NCBI GenBank assembly: GCA_027596195.1
Contig: JADGJG010000483.1
Coordinates: 1 to 18,563 of the forward strand
DNA length: 18,563 nucleotides
Source of the DNA: Podochytrium sp. JEL0797
Taxonomy: Eukaryota; Chytridiomycota; Chytridiomycetes; Chytridiales; Chytriomycetaceae
Direction: 5' to 3'
In this document: in pieces, positions 10,401 to 17,098 of the stretch
How the letters are laid out: each line of letters starts with the position of its first letter
How positions within the stretch are numbered: the first letter of the stretch is position 1
The notes under the pieces: generated by a model
What the model saw: the letters and a program-made list of their open reading frames with translations, nothing else
Database searches by the model: none
Told to the model about the DNA's origin: nothing
Translations under genes and position numbers: made by a program

Positions 10401-10902
10401 ATTCGCGGCAGGATCCCCGCAAAACTACATGTCCCCGCCACCCAACATGGACCCGGCCATGTATCACCAGATGATGGCGGCAGCAGCAGCAGCGCAGGGA
10501 GTGTATCCTGGTCAAATGCCGCCACCACCGCAAGGGTTTTACCCGCACCATCACCCCGCGCATCACCAGGGAATGAATATGATGGTTCCGATGATGTGGC
10601 CGGGAGGCGATCCGATGCAGATGGGTGGGTTTGTTTTTTGGGGTGTGCGTGTTGGTGGGTGAGGGATTGACGTTTTTTTGGCAGCCGAAATGCAGCAACA
10701 CATGATTCACCAGCAGATGCCGATGCACATGCAGCAACAGCAGCATCTTCATCACCAGCAGCAGCAGCAGCATCACCAGCAGCGACAGCATGAGGAGATG
10801 CAGGGAGAGCAGGAAGAGGAGGAGGAAGAAGGGGAGGAAGATGTCCAGGAAAACGAAGATGAAGATGGAGACGAGACGGTGGGTGGAGAAGAGGATGTTT
10901 GA
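7482..10902 (+). CDS. Ataxin-2/Pbp1 homologue
   Basis: An RNA-associated protein of cytoplasmic mRNPs and stress granules that binds poly(A)-binding protein. Nine exons keep frame: 7482-7672, 7765-7933, 8006-8237, 8299-8597, 8663-9220, 9288-9755, 9814-10005, 10066-10624 and 10685-10902. That gives about 961 residues, with introns of 58-92 nt. A Gly/Arg-rich (RGG-like) start is followed by the Lsm fold at about 109-185 (DRIYFILMHMVGTKVLITL, then GNVQFEGILHTA). The LsmAD domain lies at about 205-297 (RERELVAW, KWDQFATNESLFGV, EAVRLAREIE). Long Ala/Ser/Thr/Pro-rich disorder follows, then a PAM2-type motif near 617-628 (FNLGAAEFTPSF), which would bind the PABP MLLE domain. The tail is Pro/Met/Gly-rich, then Gln/His-rich, then acidic to the stop. 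Three donors are the unusual GTTCGT/GTTCGC. The order Lsm, LsmAD, PAM2 makes the call secure. Confidence 0.95.
10685..10902 (+). other. Low-complexity last exon of ataxin-2: Gln/His/Met-rich then Glu/Asp-rich
   Basis: The final exon encodes a Gln/His/Met tract with CAG/CAA and CAT/CAC codons (for example QQQQQHH) and then a run of Glu and Asp with few other residues. Trinucleotide-like CAG runs (about 10732-10790) may vary in length between strains. Similar Gln-rich tracts occur in animal ataxin-2, but at the other end of the protein, so this is not the same feature. Confidence 0.7.
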
Positions 10903-11302
10903 TGTGTGTGTTTTTGAGAGCTTGAGAAGAAAGGGTGGGCTTGGTTATTTTTTTGGAGCGCTGGGGGGTTGATTGTTGTGGAGTGTGTGGTGTGTGGCGT
11001 CTGGCGTGTGTGAGATTGAGGATGGGGTTATGTGTGTGTGTGTTTTTTATTGTTCAGTTTTGGAATATAACCGAACGTATGTGGGATTACGGGGGAGGGA
11101 AGACACAAATTTCGCCGTATGCCCGGAAATACATACGCAGTTTGGAGCGTTTTGCGCTGTCTGTCACCCGTCCGCCTTTGCAGGTTCCACCTCAGACTTG
11201 AATTCCCACCCCTCTTGGAGCTGGTGGAGGGAATACACAAATGTAAACGTGCAAATGTCTGGATGTGCGCTCAAAGATATAGTGGAGGAAAGGAAAAAAA
11301 GG
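10903..11302. other. 3' flank of ataxin-2, up to the edge of the F-box array
   Basis: About 400 bp with no supported gene. The first part is strongly G/T-rich on the plus strand (gtgtgtgtttttgag and similar, 10903-11050) and probably includes the ataxin-2 3' UTR and cleavage site. The rest has no recognisable feature. It ends where sequence homologous to the 5' flank of the F-box genes begins. Confidence 0.45.
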
Positions 11303-11412
11303 TCATCTGCCATAATACGCGATTCGCCAAGAATTAATTTGTTTCAGAAATTGGCCGCTGTCCAAACTCGCAAGAATTGGCGCATGAGGTGTTTCATTTC
11401 CAATTCTAGTTT
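11303..11412 (-). promoter_or_regulatory. Orphan copy of the array 5'-flanking block (P0)
   Basis: This stretch matches the promoter-proximal block of gene A: 11303-11361 is base-for-base the same as 12532-12590. On the minus strand it reads a CCAAT element (ggCCAATttctg), then ttggcgaatcgcgtatt, then ATG GCA GAT GA at 11313, as at the gene A start. Homology ends there, so it is the remnant of a lost array unit, not a working promoter of a known gene. It now lies just downstream of gene A and may act as its 3' flank. Confidence 0.75.
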
Positions 11413-11447
11413 TCTTTCGTTTTTTAATAATAACTTGCAAACATGTT

Positions 11448-12542
11448 TTACAATTTTGGAATGCAACACGTTGAAACACAACCACCACACCAATTCGTAC
11501 CATGCTTTGGGCACTTGAACCATTCCACATCCTCACAATTCTCACTTCCTGGATCACAAGACGCGTGTTCGAGGCACTCACTACACAAATACTCCCCACA
11601 GCCACATTCACATTCGGAGACACCCGACTCACACAGGACCACTTGCCCACAGTGGCTGCAACCCACGCGTATGCAGTTTGAGCATGCAAACTCATTGCAT
11701 GAGGAGCAACATTCGCATCGCTGCACTTGGACTGAATTCGCAGACATGCACTCGAGACAGAGCAGGGGAAGCTTCTCATAGCAGGACACACACTCGGCTT
11801 CGTGTGTGGGCAAGGCGTGCTGATCATATGTGAAGGCAAAGTGGGCGGTGCAGTTGTGGCAGGGGTGACTCGGCCGCATGACGATTTGTGAAACCTCGAC
11901 ACGCGAAGTGGATACCAGAAAGTTCATCAGGGCGAGGATTTCGGAACTTTGAGTTTCAACACTGTCGACTTGCAGGTCAATCTCGTTGAGGCTTGGGAGC
12001 GTGAAGAGTGGGCCCAAGTGGAGTAGCTGCAAAAGCCTGCACGCATCGACGCGACACGCGGACAAGTCGACGCTCTTGAGGTTTCGGCATTTCGACAGGA
12101 TCGTGGCAAGGATGGCCTCGTTGTCTGAATCTGATTTGTAGTTGGATACAGGCAACCACAACCGCACCACAGATGCAAAGGCCGGTTCCAAGCATGGAGC
12201 TGCAAGAACGCTGTCCAACAAATGCAACGTCGAGAACTGCCATTCTCCAATAAGGGCCGATTTCCAGAGACTTGGAGTGTTGATGAGAATATTTCTTGAT
12301 GTGCGGTCGAGTGCCATCAAAGCGAGGTGGTAAATCGGCCTTCTCGTTTTAGAGCCCTTGGAGCTTGCCAATAGAGCGCTGAAGATGAGGACGAGGACCT
12401 CCGTAGGCATGGCGGCAGTGAGACTCATTGAGGAACGCATACGAAAGAAGTTGAGAAATGAAAGAAGAAAGAAGTGCGATGAATGACTTTCGAGAAAAAG
12501 GTCGGTAACTGGGGGAGCGGAAATTGTAAATTCATCTGCCAT
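11448..12542 (-). CDS. F-box/Cys-rich protein, array copy A
   Basis: A single-exon gene for 364 residues. The ATG at 12542 opens a leader of about 44 residues rich in Phe, Leu and Ser, then the F-box-like part MPTEVLVLIF to LMALDRTSRNILINTPSLW. LRR-like stretches follow (LKSVDLSACRVDACRLLQLL, LPSLNEIDLQVDSVE). The tail, from about residue 230, has about 27 Cys: C-HN-C, C-VS-C, C-LE-C, C-SN-C, C-SH-C, C-SE-C and a closing CPKHGTNWCGGC. The spacing matches the gene at 5641-6849, including the conserved CxxHGTxWCxxC, so it is a paralogue. It ends CCIPKL, four residues beyond the Cys-Cys pair that terminates member 1. The role as an SCF substrate adaptor with zinc-binding sites is inferred; I know no named family for the tail. 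The conserved block 12543-12630, with a CCAAT box, is its likely promoter. Confidence 0.8.
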   Translation of the reverse strand: MADEFTISAPPVTDLFLESHSSHFFLLSFLNFFRMRSSMSLTAAMPTEVLVLIFSALLASSKGSKTRRPIYHLALMALDRTSRNILINTPSLWKSALIGEWQFSTLHLLDSVLAAPCLEPAFASVVRLWLPVSNYKSDSDNEAILATILSKCRNLKSVDLSACRVDACRLLQLLHLGPLFTLPSLNEIDLQVDSVETQSSEILALMNFLVSTSRVEVSQIVMRPSHPCHNCTAHFAFTYDQHALPTHEAECVSCYEKLPLLCLECMSANSVQVQRCECCSSCNEFACSNCIRVGCSHCGQVVLCESGVSECECGCGEYLCSECLEHASCDPGSENCEDVEWFKCPKHGTNWCGGCVSTCCIPKL

Positions 12543-12888
12543 AATACGCGATTCGCCAAGAATTAATTTGTTTCAGAAATTGGCCGCTGTTCAAGAATTG
12601 GCGCATGAGGTCTTTCATTTCCAATGCTGGTATTTTTGTTGAACTTTCCCAACTGTTGGCGCATGGGGATGTGCGATCGAGTGCTATCATGGCGAGGAGG
12701 TAAATTGATCTTCTGGTTTTAGTGCTCTTGGAGCTTGACAGCAGAGCCCTGAAGATGACGACGAGGGCCTCTGCAGGCATGACGGTAGTGAGGCTTATTG
12801 AGGAAGAAAAAGCTAAGCAATGAAAGAAGAGCGATGAACGACTTTCCCTAAAGTCGGTAACTGTGAGAGCGGCAACTCCATATTTCAT
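12532..12888 (-). pseudogene. F-box array copy B, internally deleted
   Basis: From the ATG at 12888 the translation follows the gene A leader and F-box (VTDFRESRSS, MPAEALVVIFRALL, MIALDRTS). At about 12664 the homology then jumps straight to spacer sequence that in other units lies beyond the stop codon. The second half of the F-box, the LRR-like part and the whole Cys-rich tail are missing. The word ttggcgcatg occurs at 12598-12607 and again at the junction (12656-12665), suggesting repair at a short repeat. The frame remains open for 118 codons, running through block P1 to a TGA that overlaps the gene A start codon region. It could therefore still make a truncated F-box peptide, but I treat it as a broken copy. 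Confidence 0.75.
12543..12630 (-). promoter_or_regulatory. Array 5'-flanking block upstream of gene A (P1)
   Basis: A conserved block directly upstream of the gene A ATG. On the minus strand it carries a CCAAT motif (gcggCCAATttctg) about 35-40 bp before the ATG and the element ttggcgaatcgcgtatt abutting it. Compared with P0 and P2 it has a small deletion (gttcaagaattgg where the others have roughly gtccaaactcgcaagaattgg). Confidence 0.6.
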
Positions 12889-12998
12889 CTTTTATTACGC
12901 CATTTGGTAAGAATTAATTTATTTCAGAAATTGGCCACTGTTCAAACTCGTAAGAATTGGCGCATGGGTTCTTTCTTTTCTATTCCTGTTTTAATTTG
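12889..12998 (-). promoter_or_regulatory. Array 5'-flanking block upstream of copy B (P2)
   Basis: A homologue of P0 and P1 with more substitutions (on the plus strand ttacgccatttggtaagaa in place of atacgcgattcgccaagaa). The CCAAT motif is kept (tggCCAATttctg on the minus strand). It also forms the 3' flank of gene C. Confidence 0.55.
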
Positions 12999-13008
12999 CA
13001 AATGTATA

Positions 13009-13995
13009 TTATATTTTTGGAATGCAACACGTTGAAACACAACCACCACACCAATTCGTATCATGCTTTGGGCACTTGAACCATTCCACATCCTCACAAT
13101 TCTCACTTCCTGGATCACAAGGCACGTCTTCTAGGCACTCACTGCACAAATACGCCCCACAGCCACATTCACATTCGGAGACACCTGACTCACACAGGAC
13201 CACTTGCCCACAGTGGCTACAACCCACACGTGCGCAGTTTGAGCATGAAAATTCACGGCATGAGGAACAACATTCGCATCGCTGCACTTGGACTGAATTC
13301 GCAGACATGCACTCGAGACAGAGCAGGGGAAGCTTCTCATAGCAGGACACACACTCGGCTTCGTGTGTGGGCAAGGCGTGCTGATCATATGTGAAGGCAA
13401 AGTGGGCGGTGCAGTTGTGGCAGGGGCGACTCGGTCGCATGACGATTTGTGAAACCTCGACACGCGAAGTGGATACCAGAAAGTTCATCAGGGCGAGGAT
13501 TTCGGAACTTTGAGTTTCAACACTGTCGACTTGCAGGTCAATCTCGTTGAGGCTTGGGAGCGTGAAGAGTGGGCCCAAGTGGAGTAGCTGCAAAAGCCTG
13601 CACGCATCGACGCGACACGCGGACAAGTCGACGCTCTTGAGGTTTCGGCATTTCGACAGGATCGTGGCAAGGATGGCCTCGTTGTCTGAATCTGATTTGT
13701 AGTCGGATACAGGCAACCACAACCGCACCACAGATGCAAAGGCCGGTTCCAAGCATGGAGCTGCAAGAACGCTGTTCAACAAATGCAGCGTAGAGAGCTG
13801 CCATTCTCCAATTAAGCCCAATTCCCAGAGGCTTGGAGTGTTGATGAGAATATTTCTTGATGTGCGGTCGAGTGCCATCAAAGCGAGGTGGTATATCGGT
13901 CTTCTGGTTTTAGAACGCTTGGAGCTTGACAGCAGAACCCTGAAGATGAGGACGAGGACCTCCGTGGGCATGGCAGCGGTGAGATTTGAACGCAT
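13009..13995 (-). CDS. F-box/Cys-rich protein, array copy C
   Basis: A single exon of 328 residues from the ATG at 13995. The F-box-like part starts MPTEVLVLIFRVLL, then LRR-like stretches, then the Cys-rich tail ending CPKHDTNWCGGC and CCIPKI. The middle third is almost the same DNA as gene A: 13435-13702 matches 11875-12142 without a difference. The Cys-rich tail carries amino-acid changes between the CxxC pairs (REFS for NEFA, ARVG for IRVG, AYLC for EYLC, EDVP for EHAS) while all Cys are kept; the conserved HGT is HDT here. The leader seen in gene A is lost: the ancestral ATG position near 14089 is out of frame and an in-frame TAA lies between, so translation must start at 13995 or at the next Met. 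Function inferred as for copy A. Confidence 0.78.
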   Translation of the reverse strand: MRSNLTAAMPTEVLVLIFRVLLSSSKRSKTRRPIYHLALMALDRTSRNILINTPSLWELGLIGEWQLSTLHLLNSVLAAPCLEPAFASVVRLWLPVSDYKSDSDNEAILATILSKCRNLKSVDLSACRVDACRLLQLLHLGPLFTLPSLNEIDLQVDSVETQSSEILALMNFLVSTSRVEVSQIVMRPSRPCHNCTAHFAFTYDQHALPTHEAECVSCYEKLPLLCLECMSANSVQVQRCECCSSCREFSCSNCARVGCSHCGQVVLCESGVSECECGCGAYLCSECLEDVPCDPGSENCEDVEWFKCPKHDTNWCGGCVSTCCIPKI

Positions 13996-14071
13996 ACCAA
14001 AAAAGTCGAAGAATGAAAATAACTCTCCATAGAAAAATTGGTATTAATAGGATGGAATAATGAAATGCATT

Positions 14072-14160
14072 CATTTTATGCGATTCGCCAAACAAATTTA
14101 TTTTCATTTGCCATACCTATTCTGAAACGTCTGCCGTTTTTTAAAAATTGGCGCATGGGT
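14072..14160 (-). promoter_or_regulatory. Degenerate array 5'-flanking block upstream of copy C (P3)
   Basis: The plus-strand words tgcgattcgccaaa and aaaaattggcgcatgggt mark this as the fourth copy of the block, but its middle has diverged and the CCAAT element at the usual place is gone. The ATG that abuts the block (minus strand, near 14089) no longer leads into the gene C frame. Confidence 0.5.
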
Positions 14161-14341
14161 GGGGGTCACCTCCTTCCCTCTTTCTCTTTCTCTTCGGTCT
14201 TTTTGTGGAAGGAGGATCGACCCCCAAAACAAAAATTGTCAGATCGACAATCCTGCAAAATTCTTTCTTCCCGCGATCAAACTTCCTCAAGTCTCATTCA
14301 CTCCTCCCTTCTCCCAATTGATCTGAAGAATCGCTTTCATA
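14161..14341 (+). promoter_or_regulatory. RABL2 5' flank
   Basis: About 180 bp between the last array block and the RABL2 ATG. It is rich in pyrimidine runs on the plus strand (ccttccctctttctctttctc at 14170-14190 and cactcctcccttctccc near 14300), as often seen near fungal transcription starts. No TATA box is evident. The boundary is only approximate. Confidence 0.35.
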
Positions 14342-15382
14342 ATGTCATCCGAGTCCACTTTCGAAACACCCGCCGACCTCAAGGTAAGGATACCAAACAA
14401 ATCAAACCGCACTCAAGTGAGCCCCCCACCCTCAAACCTCACCGCACGCGCGCATCTTTCACAGATCATTCTTCTCGGAGACAGCGCAGTGGGCAAGTCC
14501 AAGCTGATTGAACGGTTCCTGTTGAACGATTTCGTACCGCACCAACTTTCCACATACGCGTTGACCTTGTATCGCCATCAAACCGCGCATCCATCAAAGC
14601 CTGGAAAAAAAATCACGGTCGAGTTTTGGGTATGAATTCTTAATTCGATCGGCGTGTCCCACCCTCCTATCTCACTATTTTTGTGCGTTCTCCCCTCTTA
14701 GGACACGGCCGGCCAAGAACGATTCCACTCCATGCACCCGTCCTACTACATCTCCGCCCACGCATGTATCCTCTGCTTCGACATGACGCGCAAAATCACG
14801 TACAAAAACCTCGACACGTGGTACGACCAGTTGACCGCGTACCGCGGCACCACGGTCCCCATTGTCGTGGTAGCCAACAAGGTCGATATGGATCCGAGCC
14901 GCGCGAGAAAGAGCTTTGGGTTTGTCGAGAGGCGGAGGGAGGAGCGGGCCGAGTCGCGTGGTGGGGGTGGGGTCGAAGGGGGTGGTGTGGATATGCCCTT
15001 GTTTTTATGTAGCGCGAGTGATGGGACGAATGTGGTGGCGGCGTTTCAGGAGGCTGTGAGGCGGGCGGTGTTGTTTAAGGAGAATGGGGAGGTTGGGGGA
15101 ACGTTTGCGGATGAGATTTTGAGTTTTATTCGAGAGGAGGAGAAGGGGGGAGGTTTGTTTTCGCGGGAGAGGAAGGAGCCGGTCGTGGATTCGGTGGAGA
15201 ATTTGGAGGATAAGTTTGGGAGTGCGTTCACCCTGCGGGAAAGCTCACAAAGTCTTGCGGACAAGGACCGGAAGCTGTACGCGTCGCATGCTTTAGATTC
15301 AGATGATGAGGATGAGTTAATGACTGCCAAAACGCTGGCACGCGTCAAGGACATGCGGAAAGCAAACGCGATTTCGTCATAA
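14342..15382 (+). CDS. RABL2-like small GTPase (ciliary/flagellar)
   Basis: A Rab-like GTPase. In other organisms RABL2 acts with CEP19 at the ciliary base to start IFT-B entry into cilia. Exons are 14342-14383, 14465-14629 and 14702-15382, all phase 0, with introns of 81 and 72 nt; the product is 295 residues. The P-loop GDSAVGKS is at 19-26, the family-specific switch I LSTYALTLY at 42-50, DTAGQERFHSM at 70-80, NKVD at 128-131, and the G5-like CSASDGTNVV further on. KLIERFLL and HACILCFDMTRKITYKNLDTWY also match RABL2. There is no C-terminal prenylation Cys (it ends NAISS), as in the family. It is longer than human RABL2 (about 228): a Gly/Glu/Arg-rich insert of roughly 25 residues sits after SFGF, and the C-terminus is extended and acidic. 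This gene is the main reason to infer a flagellated life stage. Confidence 0.93.
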
Positions 15383-15416
15383 TCCCATTAAAAAGTGTCG
15401 CGTTTATTCTCCAAAT

Positions 15417-16972
15417 CTACTCATTGACCTTTCTTCTTCCAGACAAAGAGGCAGGGATTTGAACTCCCGTGGCCACAAGGGCCGCGGCGGCCACTTTTCT
15501 GGAGTTTTGTTGCATGATAGCGCTGAAAACCAAATCAAAATCAGAAACTGAACAGAGTGCGAAAAAACAATTAAGCCACTCACTCCATAATAGCCAAAGT
15601 GGCCATAGATTCAACAATCGGGGCAGCTCTTGGGAGAACGCATGGGTCGTGCCTTCCCTTGGCCTCCAACACACCATGGGTTCCATCGTACTGCGCCGTT
15701 GTCTGAGCTTGCGAAATCGTGGCGACAGACTTGAATCCAACCTTGAAGTAGACATTCTCTCCGTTCGAAATGCCGCCCTGAATGCCTCCACTGAAATTGG
15801 TGGTGGTCTTGAGTTTCCCATTCGCCCCGGCCACAAACTGGTCGTTGTGGATGTGTCCCGGAATGGTGGTTCCGGCCAAACCACTTCCAATCTCAAACGA
15901 CTTGGTGGCTGGGATCGAGAGCATCGCGTGGGCAAGTTTGGCTTCGAGCTTGTCGAAACAGGGCTCACCGAGACCCGTGGGGAGATTCCTGATGACGCAG
16001 ACAACTGTTCCACCGATAGAATCCTTGGAGTCTCTGGCTTGGACGATGCGCTGTGTATGGGAGATGAGTATACAATTGTGAAGGAGGGGTCCTGTGTACC
16101 TCGCGCATGGCCTGGGCGACTTTCGCGTCCGGACAGCGAACCTCGTTGGAGTCCACTTGCGCTCTGGTCACCGTGTTGAGCGATTTCCACCACGCGTCCC
16201 AGGATTCGCGCCACGCCTTCTCCTGGACAGGGTCCGTGGGGAACGCGCCGCTAGGATCGCCAAACGGCATCATGGACACGCTGCCGACAGAGCAAACAAA
16301 GGCCACAATCTCGATGCCGTGGACAAGCTTGAGGTACTTTTCAGCAACGGCGGATGCCGCAACACGGCCTGGAATATCGAATGAGTATCTACGATCCAAT
16401 GGGTCCGATTCTCAGCATCTATCACTACGCACCGATTGTCTCTCTGGCACTGCTTCTCCCCCCGCCGGACCCGGCCTTGATGCCGTACTTCTCGAGATAG
16501 GTGTAGTCAGCGTGGGACGGGCGCGGGTAGAAGTCCATCTCGCCGTAGTCGTGGGGTCGCTGGTCCTCGTTGTTGACGGTCACAGCAATCGGAGTGCCCA
16601 GGGTGATGCCCTGCTCGGTACCCGAGAGGATGGTTGCCTTGTCCTTCTCGTCGCGCTTATCGAAAAAGGGTCAGGACAGATAAGGCATCATCGAGACAAC
16701 TCACAGGGGTCGTCAGGTCGCTCTGTCCTGGTCTTCTGCGCGTCAGCTGGGGCTGGATGTCAGCCTCAGTCAGCGGGAGGCCGGGCGGGCAGCCGTCGAT
16801 CTAGGGGGGTGGTCAGTCGATCTAGGGGGTGGTCTAGGGATCACTGCGCTTACAATCACGCCAACGGCCTTGCAGTGCGATTCACCAAACGTAGTGACAC
16901 GGAAGACACTGCGAATGCATCAGCGGGGCGTCAAGTAGCGGGGAGATAATCTCACCTGCCAAACGTACTCAT
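15417..16972 (-). CDS. Chorismate synthase
   Basis: It catalyses the last shikimate step, EPSP to chorismate, using reduced FMN; fungal enzymes usually reduce the flavin themselves. Seven exons keep frame: 16972-16956, 16908-16854, 16800-16705, 16655-16433, 16368-16100, 16050-15584 and 15522-15417. That gives about 410 residues, with introns of 47-64 nt. The first exon is only 17 nt. The N-terminus reads [20 protein letters not shown], carrying the conserved His of GESH. Then follow [68 protein letters not shown] and the C-terminal [18 protein letters not shown]. All are family signatures, so identity is certain. The stop lies 34 bp from the RABL2 stop, so the two genes converge and their 3' UTRs must overlap. 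The 3' end of intron 2 contains a tandem duplication. Confidence 0.97.
16795..16835. repeat. Tandem duplication of a 3' splice site in chorismate synthase intron 2
   Basis: The plus strand has gtcgatctaggggggtggtca (21 nt, two bases over 20 only by one) at 16795-16815, followed at once by a 20-nt near copy at 16816-16835. On the coding strand each copy contains cccctag|atcgac, that is, an AG acceptor plus the first six exon bases. The downstream acceptor (exon from 16800) gives the conserved protein. Use of the upstream one would read Ile-Asp-stop. Confidence 0.85.
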
Positions 16973-17098
16973 TTTTTTTGTTCTTTTCGCTGGATCGTTG
17001 AGCGATTCGATCGATTCGAGCGATATTTACAAGCAGGAAAAAAGAGAAGGGTTGGAACAGCTCGTACGTAGATTCCGCGTGAGAAAGGATGAGAACGG
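16973..17098. promoter_or_regulatory. Chorismate synthase 5' flank
   Basis: About 125 bp upstream of the chorismate synthase ATG, up to the start of the F-box fragment D. It has an oligo-T run next to the ATG (on the coding strand, A-rich just before ATG, a favourable context) and a small repeated word cgattcgatcgattcgagcgat near 17001-17023. No firm promoter motif can be named. Confidence 0.35.

Larger units (their letters stand above)
11303..14160 (-). repeat. Tandem array of F-box/Cys-rich gene units
   Basis: Units are arranged head-to-tail on the minus strand. Each has a conserved 5' block of about 90-110 bp followed by an F-box/Cys-rich gene. Blocks lie at about 11303-11412, 12532-12630, 12886-12998 and 14072-14160. 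Genes are A (12542-11448), B (12888 to about 12664, internally deleted) and C (13995-13009). The block at 11303 belongs to a further copy whose coding part is gone after the first few codons. The A and C coding regions are nearly identical in their middle third and more divergent at both ends. Confidence 0.85.

Noticed and set aside
11303..14160. A transposon as the source of the repeated units
   Set aside because: I found no terminal inverted repeats, target-site duplications, transposase or reverse-transcriptase sequence; plain tandem duplication explains the layout.
15469..16179. A 236-codon plus-strand ORF across chorismate synthase
   Set aside because: It is an antisense shadow; the minus strand encodes a full set of chorismate synthase signatures.
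16870..16895. Similarity of the chorismate synthase word tgcgattcaccaaacg to the array block word tgcgattcgccaaac
   Set aside because: In chorismate synthase it encodes the conserved TTFGESHC segment, so the likeness is chance rather than a shared regulatory element.
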